Part shown: in pieces, positions 16,891-28,034 of the stretch
Layout of the letters: the number at the start of each line of letters is the position of its first letter
Position numbering within the stretch: the stretch's first letter is position 1
Position numbers and translations under genes: made by a program
The notes under the pieces: generated by a model
What the model was told of the DNA's origin: nothing
Databases searched by the model: none
The model's input: the letters and a program-made list of their open reading frames with translations, nothing else
Assembly: GCF_000761485.1 (NCBI RefSeq)
Contig: NZ_JPMX01000091.1
Coordinates: 153,027 to 217,026 of the forward strand
Reading direction: 5' to 3'
DNA: 64,000 nucleotides
Origin: Modestobacter caceresii
GTDB taxonomy: Bacteria > Actinomycetota > Actinomycetes > Mycobacteriales > Geodermatophilaceae

Positions 16891-18050
16891 ACCGACTGCG
16901 GCCCGAAGCCGCCGTCGGGACGACCGCCGCCCTGCGGGGCACCGTTCGGGCTGCCCTGCGGCGGGCCGAACGACGGGCCGCCGAAGCCGGGCACGGACGG
17001 ACCACCGGGGGAACCGGGCCCGTAGCCGGCGGCGCGCTGCCGCGGGGTGACCTGCGGCAGCGGCACGCTCTGCACCACCCGCTTGACGATGTGGTCGGCC
17101 GGCACGCCGTCGGCCAGCGCGTCGTAGGAGAGCACCAGGCGGTGCCGCAGCACGTCACCGGTCACGTCGAGCACGTCCTGGGGCAGCACGTAGTCGCGGC
17201 CGCGGATCAGCGCGAGCGCCCGGCTGGAGGCGATCAGGCCCAGCGAGGCGCGCGGGCTGGCGCCGTAGGAGACCCAGCTGGCGACGTCCGGCATCCCGTG
17301 CTCCTGCGGCGCCCGGGTCGCCACCACCAGCCGGACGACGTAGTCGACCAGCGCATGGTGCACGAACACCTCCGAGGCGGTGCGCTGCAGCCGGCGCACG
17401 TCCTCGGGCCCCAGCACCGGCTGCGCCTCCGGCGGGGTCGAGCCCATCCGGTAGATGATCTCGCGCTCCTCCTCCGGGCTCGGGTAGTCGACGAGCACCT
17501 TGAGCAGGAAGCGGTCGCGCTGGGCCTCCGGGAGCGGGTAGACGCCCTCGTTCTCGATCGGGTTCTGGGTGGCGAGCACCAGGAAGGGATCGGGCAGCGG
17601 GTGGGTGACGCCGCCGATGGACACCTGCCGCTCGGCCATGACCTCCAGCAGCGCCGACTGCACCTTGGCCGGCGCACGGTTGATCTCGTCGGCGAGCAGG
17701 AAGTTGGCGAACACCGGCCCGAGCTCGGTGGCGAAGGTGTCCTGGCCGGACTTGTAGATCCGGGTGCCGATGATGTCGGCCGGCACCAGGTCCGGGGTGA
17801 ACTGCAGCCGGGAGAACTTCCCGCCGACGACGGTCGCGAGGGTCTCCACGGCGAGGGTCTTCGCGACGCCGGGGACGCCCTCGAGCAGCACGTGCCCCCG
17901 GGCCAGCAGCCCCACGAGCATCCGCTCGACCAGCCGGTCCTGCCCGACGATGACCCGCTTGATCTCGAACAGCGCACGCTCCAGGCGAGCGGCGTCGACC
18001 GAGGGCGGGGTGGGCTGTTCGGGGGCGGGCGAGCTGCCTGCGGCGGTCAC
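16887..18050 (-). CDS. MoxR-type AAA+ ATPase
   Basis: 387 residues. The AAA+ core has Walker A GVPGVAKT (58-65), Walker B LLADEINRAPAKVQ, sensor segment FLVLATQNPIE and the arginine-finger region EAQRDRFLLKV. The C-terminal lid follows, with SWVSYGASPRASLGL. After about residue 345 comes a Gly/Pro-rich tail (PGSPGGPSVPGFGGP...) that is unlike the core and probably disordered. The start is GTG at 18050. It is the first gene of the MoxR-DUF58-VWA unit. A TAGGAC sequence (18060-18065, minus) lies 9 bases before the GTG and may be a weak -10, giving an almost leaderless mRNA. Confidence 0.92.
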   Translation of the reverse strand: MTAAGSSPAPEQPTPPSVDAARLERALFEIKRVIVGQDRLVERMLVGLLARGHVLLEGVPGVAKTLAVETLATVVGGKFSRLQFTPDLVPADIIGTRIYKSGQDTFATELGPVFANFLLADEINRAPAKVQSALLEVMAERQVSIGGVTHPLPDPFLVLATQNPIENEGVYPLPEAQRDRFLLKVLVDYPSPEEEREIIYRMGSTPPEAQPVLGPEDVRRLQRTASEVFVHHALVDYVVRLVVATRAPQEHGMPDVASWVSYGASPRASLGLIASSRALALIRGRDYVLPQDVLDVTGDVLRHRLVLSYDALADGVPADHIVKRVVQSVPLPQVTPRQRAAGYGPGSPGGPSVPGFGGPSFGPPQGSPNGAPQGGGRPDGGFGPQSV

Positions 18051-18175
18051 GCGTCGAGTGTCCTACACCTGCCTGTGCGGGCGACCCCGGCTGCGTCGTC
18101 CGAGGGACGACGACACCCCGTTCGGGCGTCGCCGTCCCCTGCCCGGAGACCGGCTGGACTGCTAGCCTGACGCTC

Positions 18176-18209
18176 GCGTCGGGCAGCTCCCCCCGTGGCT
18201 GCCCGACGC
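18176..18209 (-). terminator. Terminator hairpin after the NlpC/P60 gene
   Basis: GCGTCGGGCAGC and GCTGCCCGACGC form a perfect 12-bp stem with a 10-base loop, beginning 25 bases after the peptidase stop on the minus strand. There is no T tract. Confidence 0.65.
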
Positions 18210-18234
18210 CTGAACGCGTGTGCCGGGGCCGACC

Positions 18235-19653
18235 TCAGGCGGTGGGGCGCACCGCACCGAAGTAGTCGCTGCCGAACCACATGGTGCTGATCCGCACCAC
18301 GTCCCCGCTCTGCGGAGCCTGGATGACCTTGTTGCCGCCCAGGTACAGGGCCACGTGGTAGATCGAGTTGTAGTTGCTGCCGCTCCCCCAGAACACCAGG
18401 TCGCCGGCCTGCAGGTCGTCGCGGCCCACCGTCCGGTCGCTGAAGCGGGCCCACTGCGCCCGGCTGGTGCCACCGATGGCGATGCCGGCCTGGGCGTAGG
18501 CGTACTGGGTCAGGCCGGAGCAGTCGAAGCCCCAGATGCCCGTGTCCGGCGGGATGCCGTAGCTGGGCCCGTTGCTGCCGCCACCACCCCAGGAGTAGGG
18601 CAGCCCCTGCTGGGTCTTGGCCGCCGCGATGGCGGTCTGCACGGCCGACCCGGACGGGGCACCGGCGTTGTTCTGCACCGGGGCCGGCGCCGGGGCGGGC
18701 CTGGGTGCCACCGGGACCGGCGCGGGTGCGGGAGCGGGCGCGGGTGCCGGAGCCGGCGCGGGCGCCGGTGCCGGTGCCGGAGCGGGCGCCGAGCTGCCGC
18801 CCCCCGAGGACGACGACGGAGCCGACGACGGAGCGGACGGGGACGGCGAGGGGGCCGGGGCCGCGGCCCGCTGGGCGGCCGCGCGTTCCTCGGCCGCCTG
18901 CCGCGCCCCCTCCAGGCCGAACAGCGTCTGCTGCGCCTGCACGAGCTCCTGCTCCAGCTCGACCTGCTGGGTGGCCAGGGCGGCGGCCTGGTCGCGGGCG
19001 GCGACCTCCTGCTCCTGCGCGGCGGCCAGCAGCTCGGCGGCCTCGGTCTTCAGCGTCTCGGCCGCGCCGACCGCCTGCTGGGCGGCCTGCTCGGCGACGG
19101 TCGCCTGCTCCTGCAGCACGGTGAGCTCGGTGACGACGCCGACCCGGTGCTCCCCCACGGCGCCGAGCAGCGCAGCGCGCTCGATGAGCTCTGCCGGTCC
19201 ACCGGCGGTCATCAGCGCCCGCGCACCGGGGTTCGTGCTGCCCTGCTTGTAGCTGTCCCGGGCGAAGGCGGCGACCTCGCCCTTGCCCACCGCGACGTCG
19301 GCGGCGGCCTGGCCGGCAGCGGCCTGCGCCGCATCGGCTGCGGCGCGCGCCTCGTCGTAGGCGCCCTGGCGCTCCTCGTAGTCCTGCAGCGCGATCTGCG
19401 ACCCGATGCGTGCCTCGTCGACCGCGGCCTGCGCGCCGGCGAGCTGACCGGTGATCGCCCCGACCCGGGCGGCGGCCTCTTCGCGGTCCCGCTGCGCGGC
19501 GGAGATCTCGCTGTCGCTCGGTGCCGCCGCGGCCGTCCCGGGGACGACCACCAGACACGCGGCGACGACGGTGCCGGCGGCGAGCGCACGCTGCACCCAG
19601 CGGGCACCTGCTCGTCGTCCTGTGCTGACCTGCGTATCGACCTGTGCGTGCAC
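18235..19653 (-). CDS. Secreted NlpC/P60 peptidoglycan hydrolase (RipA-like)
   Basis: 472 residues. A signal peptide is visible (RRAGARWVQRALAAGTVVAA, then AxA sites). Residues from about 50 to 280 form an Ala/Glu/Gln-rich coiled coil (QREEA-like heptads, AEQAAQQAVGAAETLKTEA). A long Ala-Pro linker follows, then the C40 peptidase domain with the catalytic Cys in WGFDCSGLTQYAY and His in IYHVALYLGG. Such enzymes cut the peptide stems of peptidoglycan during cell separation; the coiled coil commonly controls activity. The open frame extends upstream, but the GTG at 19653 follows GGAGGAG by 8 bases and opens a proper signal peptide, so it is the chosen start. Confidence 0.9.
   Translation of the reverse strand: MHAQVDTQVSTGRRAGARWVQRALAAGTVVAACLVVVPGTAAAAPSDSEISAAQRDREEAAARVGAITGQLAGAQAAVDEARIGSQIALQDYEERQGAYDEARAAADAAQAAAGQAAADVAVGKGEVAAFARDSYKQGSTNPGARALMTAGGPAELIERAALLGAVGEHRVGVVTELTVLQEQATVAEQAAQQAVGAAETLKTEAAELLAAAQEQEVAARDQAAALATQQVELEQELVQAQQTLFGLEGARQAAEERAAAQRAAAPAPSPSPSAPSSAPSSSSGGGSSAPAPAPAPAPAPAPAPAPAPAPAPVPVAPRPAPAPAPVQNNAGAPSGSAVQTAIAAAKTQQGLPYSWGGGGSNGPSYGIPPDTGIWGFDCSGLTQYAYAQAGIAIGGTSRAQWARFSDRTVGRDDLQAGDLVFWGSGSNYNSIYHVALYLGGNKVIQAPQSGDVVRISTMWFGSDYFGAVRPTA
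18680..18790 (-). repeat. Ala-Pro repeat inside the peptidoglycan hydrolase
   Basis: A GC-only imperfect hexamer repeat encodes about 18 Ala-Pro pairs forming the linker between coiled coil and catalytic domain. It is an extended wall-spanning spacer. It is prone to length variation and to misassembly. Confidence 0.8.
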
Positions 19654-19717
19654 GAACCCGACTCCTCCGTTGCCCGGCGCCAGGGTGTTCGGCGACGCCG
19701 GTCTCGACCAGTCCCGG

Positions 19718-19735
19718 CACACCCCTCGGGGTGTG
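19718..19735 (-). promoter_or_regulatory. Hairpin in the leader of the peptidoglycan hydrolase gene
   Basis: CACACCCC and GGGGTGTG make a perfect stem closing around two bases (realistically 7 bp with a four-base loop), 65-82 bases before the start codon. Genes of this class in actinobacteria are often riboswitch-controlled, but a known aptamer could not be recognised. The stretch 19654-19977 holds no gene: it contains this leader and the large inverted repeat at 19867-19946. Confidence 0.4.
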
Positions 19736-19866
19736 CTCTCGCGGGGTCATCGACCGGATCGGGTGAACGGCTGAGCGCCGTCGGAGGGACCTCCCCCGTC
19801 GGGGTGAGGTCGATCAGCACGCACGGTGAGCACCGACGCGCCGGCGACGGGCCGCACGCCGCCCAT

Positions 19867-19946
19867 GATCAGGTGACCTGGTCGTGCGGGTACCTACCGC
19901 GCGGTCTGCCACCGGGGAGGTGCCCCGACGACCAGGTCACCTGATC
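19867..19946 (-). repeat. Large perfect inverted repeat, 19-bp arms
   Basis: GATCAGGTGACCTGGTCGT at 19867-19885 and its exact reverse complement at 19928-19946 are separated by 42 bases. After a one-base bulge the stem continues with CGGG/CCCG and then ACCT/AGGT, so the folded stem has about 27 pairs. Each arm is itself almost palindromic around AGGTGACCT. It begins 31 bases after the acyl-CoA ligase stop, so it may be its terminator, or a double operator for the hydrolase gene downstream. Confidence 0.8.
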
Positions 19947-19977
19947 CCGGGGCGGAGCGCGTCGGACGCCGGCGGTC

Positions 19978-21516
19978 CTAGTTGACCTGGCGCTCGGAGT
20001 CGGCCCAGAAGGACTCGCGCAGCTTGAACTTCTGGATCTTGCCGGTGGCGGTGCGCGGGATGCCGTCGCGGAACTCCACCCGCTTGGGGGCCTTGTAGCC
20101 GGCCAGCGTCGTCCGGCAGTGCGCGATGATGTCCGCCTCGGAGGCGGTGGCGCCCTCAGCCAGGACGACGAGCGCGGTGACCATCTCCCCCCACCGCTCG
20201 TCGGGCACGCCGATCACCGCGACCTCGGCGACGGCGGGATGGCTGAAGACGGCGTCCTCCACCTCGATGGAGGAGACGTTCTCCCCACCGGAGATGATCA
20301 CGTCCTTCTTCCGGTCGGAGATGGTGAGGAAGCCGGCGTCGTCGACGGTGCCGCCGTCCCCGGTGTGGAACCAGCCGCCGTCCAGGGCGTCGGCGGAGGC
20401 GTCCGGGTTCTCCCAGTAGCCGGCCAGCACGGTGTTGCCCTGCGCCAGCACCTCACCGGACTCGCTCGTGCTGATCCGGGTGCCCAGCGCCGGCACCCCC
20501 GCCCGGGAGAGCGCCCTCGCCCGGGTCTGCACGTCCATCTCGTCGTACTCGGCCCGGGGCCGGTTGATGGTCAGCAGCGGCGCGGTCTCGGTGAGCCCGT
20601 AGATCTGGTTGAACTCCCAGCCCAGCTCCTCCTCCACCCGGGCGATCGTGCGCGAGGGCGGCGGCGCCCCGGCGACGATGATCCGCACCCGGTCCCGCCC
20701 GGGCACCTCGCCGTCCCAGTCGGCGGCCGCGTCGAGCACGGCGTTCCAGACGGCGGGCGCCCCGGCCATCAGCGTGACGCCGTGCCGCTCGACCCGGCGG
20801 AGGATCTCGGCACCGTCGACCTTGCGCAGCGCGACCTGCGTGGCCCCCACCCCGGCCGCCGTGTAGGGCAGCCCCCAGCCGTTGCAGTGGAACATCGGCA
20901 GCGTGTGCAGGTAGACGTCGCGGTCGCTGACCTGCATGTGCAGGCCGAACGTGGTGGCGTTGACCCAGAGGTTGCGGTGGGTCATCTGCACGCCCTTGGG
21001 CCGCGCCGTCGTCCCGCTGGTGTAGTTGATCGTGGCGGTGGCGTCCTCGTCCGGCGCGGACCACGGCCGCGGCTCCGCGTCGTGCCGGAGCAGCCCGGAC
21101 TCGTACTCCTCGCCCAGCAGGAAGCGGTGCGGGACGTCGATGCCGGACAGCTGCGACTCCACCTCCGGGTCGGCCAGCAGCACGCGGGCGCCGCAGTGCT
21201 CGACGATGTAGGCGAAGTCCGCGGGCGCCAGCCGGAAGTTGACCGGCACGAGGACCCGGCCGAACGAGGGGACGGCGTAGAGCAGCTCCAGCAGCCGGGC
21301 CGAGTTGTGGCTGACCACCGCCACCCGCTCCCCCTCGGCGATGCCCAGCGCGTCCAGCCCGGCGGCGACCGCCCTTGCCCGTCGGGCCACGTCGCGGTAG
21401 GTCAGCTCCCCCAGCGAGGGAGCCGGCTGGGTCGGCTCGTCGACGACGCCGAGCCGGTCGCCGTAGACCAGCTCCGCCCGGTCGAGGAAGTCACGGGTGG
21501 TCAAGGGCACGCGCAT
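19978..21516 (-). CDS. Long-chain acyl-CoA synthetase (AMP-binding)
   Basis: 512 residues of the ANL superfamily. It activates a fatty or aryl acid as acyl-AMP and transfers it to CoA. Motifs: the phosphate loop NYTSGTTARPKGVQMTHRN (about 168-186), QIYGLTETAPLL, WFHTGDGGTVDD with SDRKKDVIISGGENVSSIEV, and the C-terminal catalytic Lys in RTATGKIQKFKLRE. The start is ATG at 21516 after GGGGAG. It appears to be a single transcription unit with a -10 candidate (TAGCGT) 64 bases upstream. Substrate chain length cannot be read from the sequence; medium- to long-chain acids are the family norm. Confidence 0.92.
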   Translation of the reverse strand: MRVPLTTRDFLDRAELVYGDRLGVVDEPTQPAPSLGELTYRDVARRARAVAAGLDALGIAEGERVAVVSHNSARLLELLYAVPSFGRVLVPVNFRLAPADFAYIVEHCGARVLLADPEVESQLSGIDVPHRFLLGEEYESGLLRHDAEPRPWSAPDEDATATINYTSGTTARPKGVQMTHRNLWVNATTFGLHMQVSDRDVYLHTLPMFHCNGWGLPYTAAGVGATQVALRKVDGAEILRRVERHGVTLMAGAPAVWNAVLDAAADWDGEVPGRDRVRIIVAGAPPPSRTIARVEEELGWEFNQIYGLTETAPLLTINRPRAEYDEMDVQTRARALSRAGVPALGTRISTSESGEVLAQGNTVLAGYWENPDASADALDGGWFHTGDGGTVDDAGFLTISDRKKDVIISGGENVSSIEVEDAVFSHPAVAEVAVIGVPDERWGEMVTALVVLAEGATASEADIIAHCRTTLAGYKAPKRVEFRDGIPRTATGKIQKFKLRESFWADSERQVN

Positions 21517-21579
21517 GCCGGGCTCCCCGGGGCCGAGGCCGGCTGCGGTGCCGGCCGCTGTCCGAACGTGGTCGCCGTC

Positions 21580-21585
21580 ACGCTA
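21580..21585 (-). promoter_or_regulatory. -10 element of the acyl-CoA synthetase gene
   Basis: TAGCGT on the minus strand, giving a leader of about 57 bases before the ATG at 21516. It sits in the 97-base gap after the sirtuin gene. No clear -35 box. Confidence 0.45.
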
Positions 21586-21613
21586 ACGGCCACGGCGCGC
21601 GACCACGAGCCGC

Positions 21614-22348
21614 TCAGTCCGCGGCGGCCAGCAACCGGGGCAGCGCCTCGCCGATCGGCTCCCGCACGACCAGGTCGGCGAGCCCGTCGTAGGGGGTCGG
21701 CTCGGCGTTGACGATGAGCACCCGGGCACCGGAGGCGGCGGCCACCTCCACCAGCCCGGCCGCCGGGTGCACGCCCAGGGAGGTGCCGACGGCCAGGAAG
21801 ACGTCGCAGTCGGCGGCGGCCTGCGCGGCGGCGTCGAGCACGTCGGCGTCCAGCGCCTGGCCGAAGCTGATCGTCGCCGACTTGAGGACGCCGCCGCAGT
21901 CGGCGCAGGCGGGGTCGGGCTCGCCGGCGTCCACCCGGGCCAGCGCCGCCGTCATCGGCGTGCGCGCACCGCAGGCCAGGCACTCGACCTCGCGGACGGT
22001 GCCGTGGAGTTCCAGCACTCCGCTGCTGCCCGCGTCGGTGTGCAGCCCGTCGACGTTCTGGGTGAGCAGCGCCCGCAGCCGGCCCTGCCGCTCCAGCTCG
22101 ACCAGCGCGGCGTGGCCGGCGTTGGGTCGCGCGTCGGGGGCGGTGTCCCGGCGCATCAGCCAGGCCCGGCGGCGGATCTCCGGGTCGGCCACGTAGTACG
22201 AGAGGGTCACCAGCTTCTCCGCGTCCGGGTCGCGGGTCCAGACGCCGTTGGGGCCGCGGTAGTCGGGGATGCCGCTGTCGGTGGAGATGCCGGCCCCGGT
22301 GAGCACGCAGATCCGGCGCGCCTCGGTGAGCCAGGCGGGAGGGGTCAC
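21614..22348 (-). CDS. NAD-dependent protein deacylase, Sir2 family
   Basis: 244 residues, cytosolic. It removes acetyl or other acyl groups from lysines using NAD+. Motifs: GAGISTDSGIPDYRG (18-32), TQNVDGLH (96-103), catalytic His115 in LELHGTV, and a zinc site of two Cys pairs (Cys123/Cys126 in CLAC and Cys148/Cys151 in CADC). The start is a GTG at 22348, placed 6 bases after a TAGCCT -10 element, so translation is probably leaderless. The neighbour downstream is an acyl-CoA ligase; ligase/sirtuin pairs are known in control of acyl-CoA synthetases by lysine acylation, but here that is only suggestive. Confidence 0.93.
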   Translation of the reverse strand: MTPPAWLTEARRICVLTGAGISTDSGIPDYRGPNGVWTRDPDAEKLVTLSYYVADPEIRRRAWLMRRDTAPDARPNAGHAALVELERQGRLRALLTQNVDGLHTDAGSSGVLELHGTVREVECLACGARTPMTAALARVDAGEPDPACADCGGVLKSATISFGQALDADVLDAAAQAAADCDVFLAVGTSLGVHPAAGLVEVAAASGARVLIVNAEPTPYDGLADLVVREPIGEALPRLLAAAD

Positions 22349-22360
22349 CTCCCCAGGCTA
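22346..22360 (-). promoter_or_regulatory. Leaderless sirtuin promoter formed on the previous stop codon
   Basis: TAGCCT (22360-22355, minus) is separated by GGGGAG from the sirtuin GTG. The TAG of the hexamer is the stop codon of the upstream phosphatase gene. GGGGAG could alternatively act as a ribosome-binding site for coupled translation. Confidence 0.55.
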
Positions 22361-23377
22361 GGCAGCCACCGCCTCCGGCAGCGGCGCGCCGAGCTCCGAC
22401 CGCGGTGACGCGGCGGCCTCGGGCGGCAGCGCCGGGCGCCGGACCGCGCGGGACGCCGCCGCGACCAGCCGCGGCACGAGCAGCCACACCGCCCCGGCGT
22501 AGACCGCCCCGAGCAGCGTGTCGACCACGTAGTGCTCGCCGGACCACACCAGCACGACCGGCATCGCCACCGCGTAGCCGACCAGCGCCACCCGTTGCCA
22601 GACCCGCTGCGCGACCGGCAGCAGCACCAGCACGGTCAGGACGGCGAAGGCGGTGTGCAGCGAGGGCACCGCCGCCACCTGGTTCACCTGCCCCTGCCCG
22701 GCCGACAGCACGGCACCGGCCTTCTGCAGCCCCAGCACGGCCCAGCCGGAGTTGCTCAGCCGGTCCACGTGCTCGATGACGCCGTCTTTGGCGGCCAGCC
22801 ACGGCGGGGCCGCCGGGTACAGCACGTAGGTGACCAGCCCGGCCGCCGACAGCCCCACCACCAGCCGGGCGTACGCCGTCCAGCGGCTCCGGTCGCGCAG
22901 CCAGAGGATGCCGAGGACCACCGGCGTCACCACGAAGTGGCTGCTGTAGACCAGCGACGCGAACACCGCCCACGCCTCGCCGCCCCAGTGCTCCTGCAGC
23001 CAGACGGTGGGCAGCACGCCACCGGCGAGCCAGCGGTCGGCGGCTGCGAGCTCACCGACGGCGACCGGCACGCCCAGTCCGTCGGCGAACCCGCGGCTGA
23101 GGTCGTAGAGCAGCAGGACCCCGGCCAGCGGCAGCCAGTCGGCGAGCAGCCGCAGGAGCACCGGCCACCCCCGGCCCAGGGACTGCACCGCCAGCACCGC
23201 CAGCACCCAGCCCAGCAGCACCAGGCGGTCGGTCGGCAGGCCGGTGACGAGGCAGGTGGCGAGGAAGGTGGCCAGCAGCCCACCGGTCCCCAGCAGGCGA
23301 GCGCCGCGGTACCGGTCGGCCGGGACCGGCAGCTCGACTGCGGACGTCGTCGTCCCAGTGGTGTCCGCGGGGGTCAT
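22358..23377 (-). CDS. PAP2-family membrane phosphatase/inositol phosphotransferase-like protein
   Basis: 339 residues with about six membrane helices. The phosphatase motifs AAVPSLHTAFAVL (C2) and SGEHYVVDTLLGAVYAG (C3) are near residues 240-295; the first motif (KxxxxxxRP) is not obvious. The arrangement resembles AUR1/inositol-phosphotransferase-type PAP2 proteins of actinobacteria, which act on lipid phosphates at the membrane surface. The frame is open upstream, but the ATG at 23377 lies 8 bases after TAGCGT and before the first hydrophobic stretch, so it is the preferred start. Substrate unknown. Confidence 0.82.
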   Translation of the reverse strand: MTPADTTGTTTSAVELPVPADRYRGARLLGTGGLLATFLATCLVTGLPTDRLVLLGWVLAVLAVQSLGRGWPVLLRLLADWLPLAGVLLLYDLSRGFADGLGVPVAVGELAAADRWLAGGVLPTVWLQEHWGGEAWAVFASLVYSSHFVVTPVVLGILWLRDRSRWTAYARLVVGLSAAGLVTYVLYPAAPPWLAAKDGVIEHVDRLSNSGWAVLGLQKAGAVLSAGQGQVNQVAAVPSLHTAFAVLTVLVLLPVAQRVWQRVALVGYAVAMPVVLVWSGEHYVVDTLLGAVYAGAVWLLVPRLVAAASRAVRRPALPPEAAASPRSELGAPLPEAVAA

Positions 23378-23391
23378 GGCGCGGCACGCTA
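23375..23391 (-). promoter_or_regulatory. Leaderless promoter of the PAP2 gene
   Basis: TAGCGT (23391-23386, minus), 8 bases, then ATG. No ribosome-binding site is visible. Confidence 0.5.
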
Positions 23392-23647
23392 GGTGACCCA
23401 GCGCACGCGTGGGGGCCGCCGGTGCACGGCGCACCGCGGGTGCGGGTCCCTCGGGGCTGCGGTGACGGGCCGGACACGTGAGGTCGCCGCCGCACCCCGC
23501 GCCGACCGCCGTCCGTCATGAGACTGCTCACCGAGGGTGAGGAAAGGGTGGCCTTGCTCCACAGACCCGGCCGGGGGCTGGGATGATCGGGGGTGGCACA
23601 TCGAGGCGCAGGACGCGCGCAGGACCAGCGAGGGTGAGGCGCAAGCA

Positions 23648-26508
<2,861 letters not shown>

Positions 26509-26509
<1 letters not shown>

Positions 26510-27270
26510 TGGACCTGGGCCTGGGCGGCCGCGGGCTCCTGCTCACCGGCGCGAGCCGGGGGCTGGGGTTCGCGACCGCCCGGGCCCTCGTCGACGACGG
26601 GGCCCGGGTGCTGATCAGCTCCCGGTCCCCTGAGTCGGTCGACGCCGCCGTCGCCTCGCTCGGCGGGGCACCGGCGGCGTCCGGGCTGGCCGCCGACCTG
26701 GCCGACCCCGCGGCCGCCGAGGAGCTGGTGGGCGCGGCGGTCGACCGGCTGGGCCGGGTCGACGGCGCACTGATCTCCGTCGGCGGGCCGACACCGGGCA
26801 GTGTGCTCGAGGTCCCGGAGGACGCCTGGCGGGCCGGGGTCGAGAGCGTGCTGCTCGGGCCGCTCCGGCTGATCCGGGCGCTCCTGCCGCACCTGTCCCC
26901 CGACGCCGCGATCGGGCTGGTGCTCTCCACCTCGGTGCGCCAGCCGATCGGGCACCTGGCCATCTCCAACGGCCTGCGGCCCGGGCTGGCGATGACCACC
27001 AAGGCGCTCGCCGACGAGCTCGGGCCCCGCGGCATCCGGGTCTTCGGGCTGCTGCCCGGCACGATCGCCACCGACCGGGTCACCGAGATCGAGGCGGCCT
27101 CCGGCGACCCGTCGGCCGCGCGCGCCCGCACCGAGGCGTCCATCCCGCTCCGCCGGGTCGGCCGCCCGGAGGAGTTCGGCGCGGTCGCCGCCTTCGCCCT
27201 CTCCCCCGCCGCCTCCTACGTCACCGGCACCATGCTCGCCGTCGACGGCGGCGTCACCCGCGCTCTGTGA
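26509..27270 (+). CDS. Atypical short-chain dehydrogenase/reductase lacking the Tyr-Lys pair
   Basis: 253 residues with the SDR Rossmann fold: TGASRGLG (14-21) binds the nucleotide, and RVFGLLPGTIATDRV and SYVTGTMLAVDGG match the C-terminal half. The catalytic YxxxK is missing: the equivalent positions are Ser153 and Arg157 in AISNGLRPG, while Ser140 (LSTSVRQ) is kept. A group of actinobacterial SDRs shares this SNxxR pattern, so it may not be a classical reductase. It overlaps the acnA stop by one base, so its translation is coupled to aconitase. Function not assigned. Confidence 0.8.
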
Positions 27271-27319
27271 CGCTCTCCCACTGGTCGCTGACGGCGGGCT
27301 CGATGCCCAGGAGGCAGCC

Positions 27320-28027
27320 ATGAACGACCACTCGCAGCCCGTGCTGGTCGCCTGCGCCCACGGCACCCGGAACCCCACGGGCCGGCGGTTGATCGGTCAG
27401 CTCGCGCTCGCCGCCCGCGCGCTGCGGCCCGGGCTCACCACCACCGCCGCCTTCGTCGACGTGCAGCCGCCCACCGTCGTCGACGTCGTCCGCGGGCTGG
27501 GCGAGTCGGCCACCCCGGCCGTCGTCGTCCCGCTGCTGCTGTCCGGCGGCTACCACGTGCACGTCGACATCGCCGGTGCCGTCGCCGACCACCCGTCCGC
27601 AGTGGCGGCCCGGCCGCTGGGCCCCGACGCCCGGCTGGTGGGCGTGCTCACCGACCGGCTGGTCGCTGCGGGCGCCGACCGCGCCGACCCGGCCACCGCG
27701 ATCGTCCTGGCCGCCGCCGGGTCCAGCGACCCGCGGTCGGTGAAGGACGTCGAGGACACCGCGGCGCTGCTCCAGCGCGACTGGGCCGGCCCCGTCACCA
27801 CCGGCTACGGATCGGCCGCCCAGCCCCCCGTGCCCGACGCGGTCGCTGCCGCGCGCGCGGCCGGCGCCCAGCGGGTCGTCGTCGCCGCCTACCTGCTCGC
27901 GCCCGGGCACTTCCACGACAAGCTCCAGGGCGCCGGCGCGGATTGCGTCACTGCGCCATTGCTGCCCGACGAGCGGATCGCCGCCGTCCTGCTCGACCGC
28001 TACGACGCGGCCCTCACCCCGGCCTGA
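27320..28027 (+). CDS. CbiX-like sirohydrochlorin chelatase
   Basis: 235 residues, made of two similar halves as in CbiX long forms. Metal-binding His residues lie in LVACAHGTRNP at the N-terminus, LLLSGGYHVHVDI near residue 78 and YLLAPGHFHDKL near residue 195. It inserts Co2+ or Fe2+ into sirohydrochlorin, here more likely for sirohaem or cobalamin; which metal cannot be told. The ATG follows AGGAGG by 5 bases. It stands 50 bases after the SDR gene and stops 7 bases from the convergent membrane-protein gene. Confidence 0.85.
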   Translation: MNDHSQPVLVACAHGTRNPTGRRLIGQLALAARALRPGLTTTAAFVDVQPPTVVDVVRGLGESATPAVVVPLLLSGGYHVHVDIAGAVADHPSAVAARPLGPDARLVGVLTDRLVAAGADRADPATAIVLAAAGSSDPRSVKDVEDTAALLQRDWAGPVTTGYGSAAQPPVPDAVAAARAAGAQRVVVAAYLLAPGHFHDKLQGAGADCVTAPLLPDERIAAVLLDRYDAALTPA

Positions 28028-28034
28028 TCCGGCG

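Noticed and set aside
14963..18050. MoxR-DUF58-VWA as a possible defence or toxin-related system
   Set aside because: The gene set and order are the widespread housekeeping type; no nuclease, toxin or NTPase-effector partner is nearby.
18680..18790. Regular GC repeat that could suggest a CRISPR array or direct-repeat element
   Set aside because: It is a six-base periodicity encoding Ala-Pro in the linker of the peptidoglycan hydrolase; there are no spacers and no cas genes.
19654..19800. c-di-AMP (ydaO/yuaA) riboswitch before the cell-wall hydrolase
   Set aside because: Expected from gene class, but the conserved core could not be matched by eye. Kept only as an open question.
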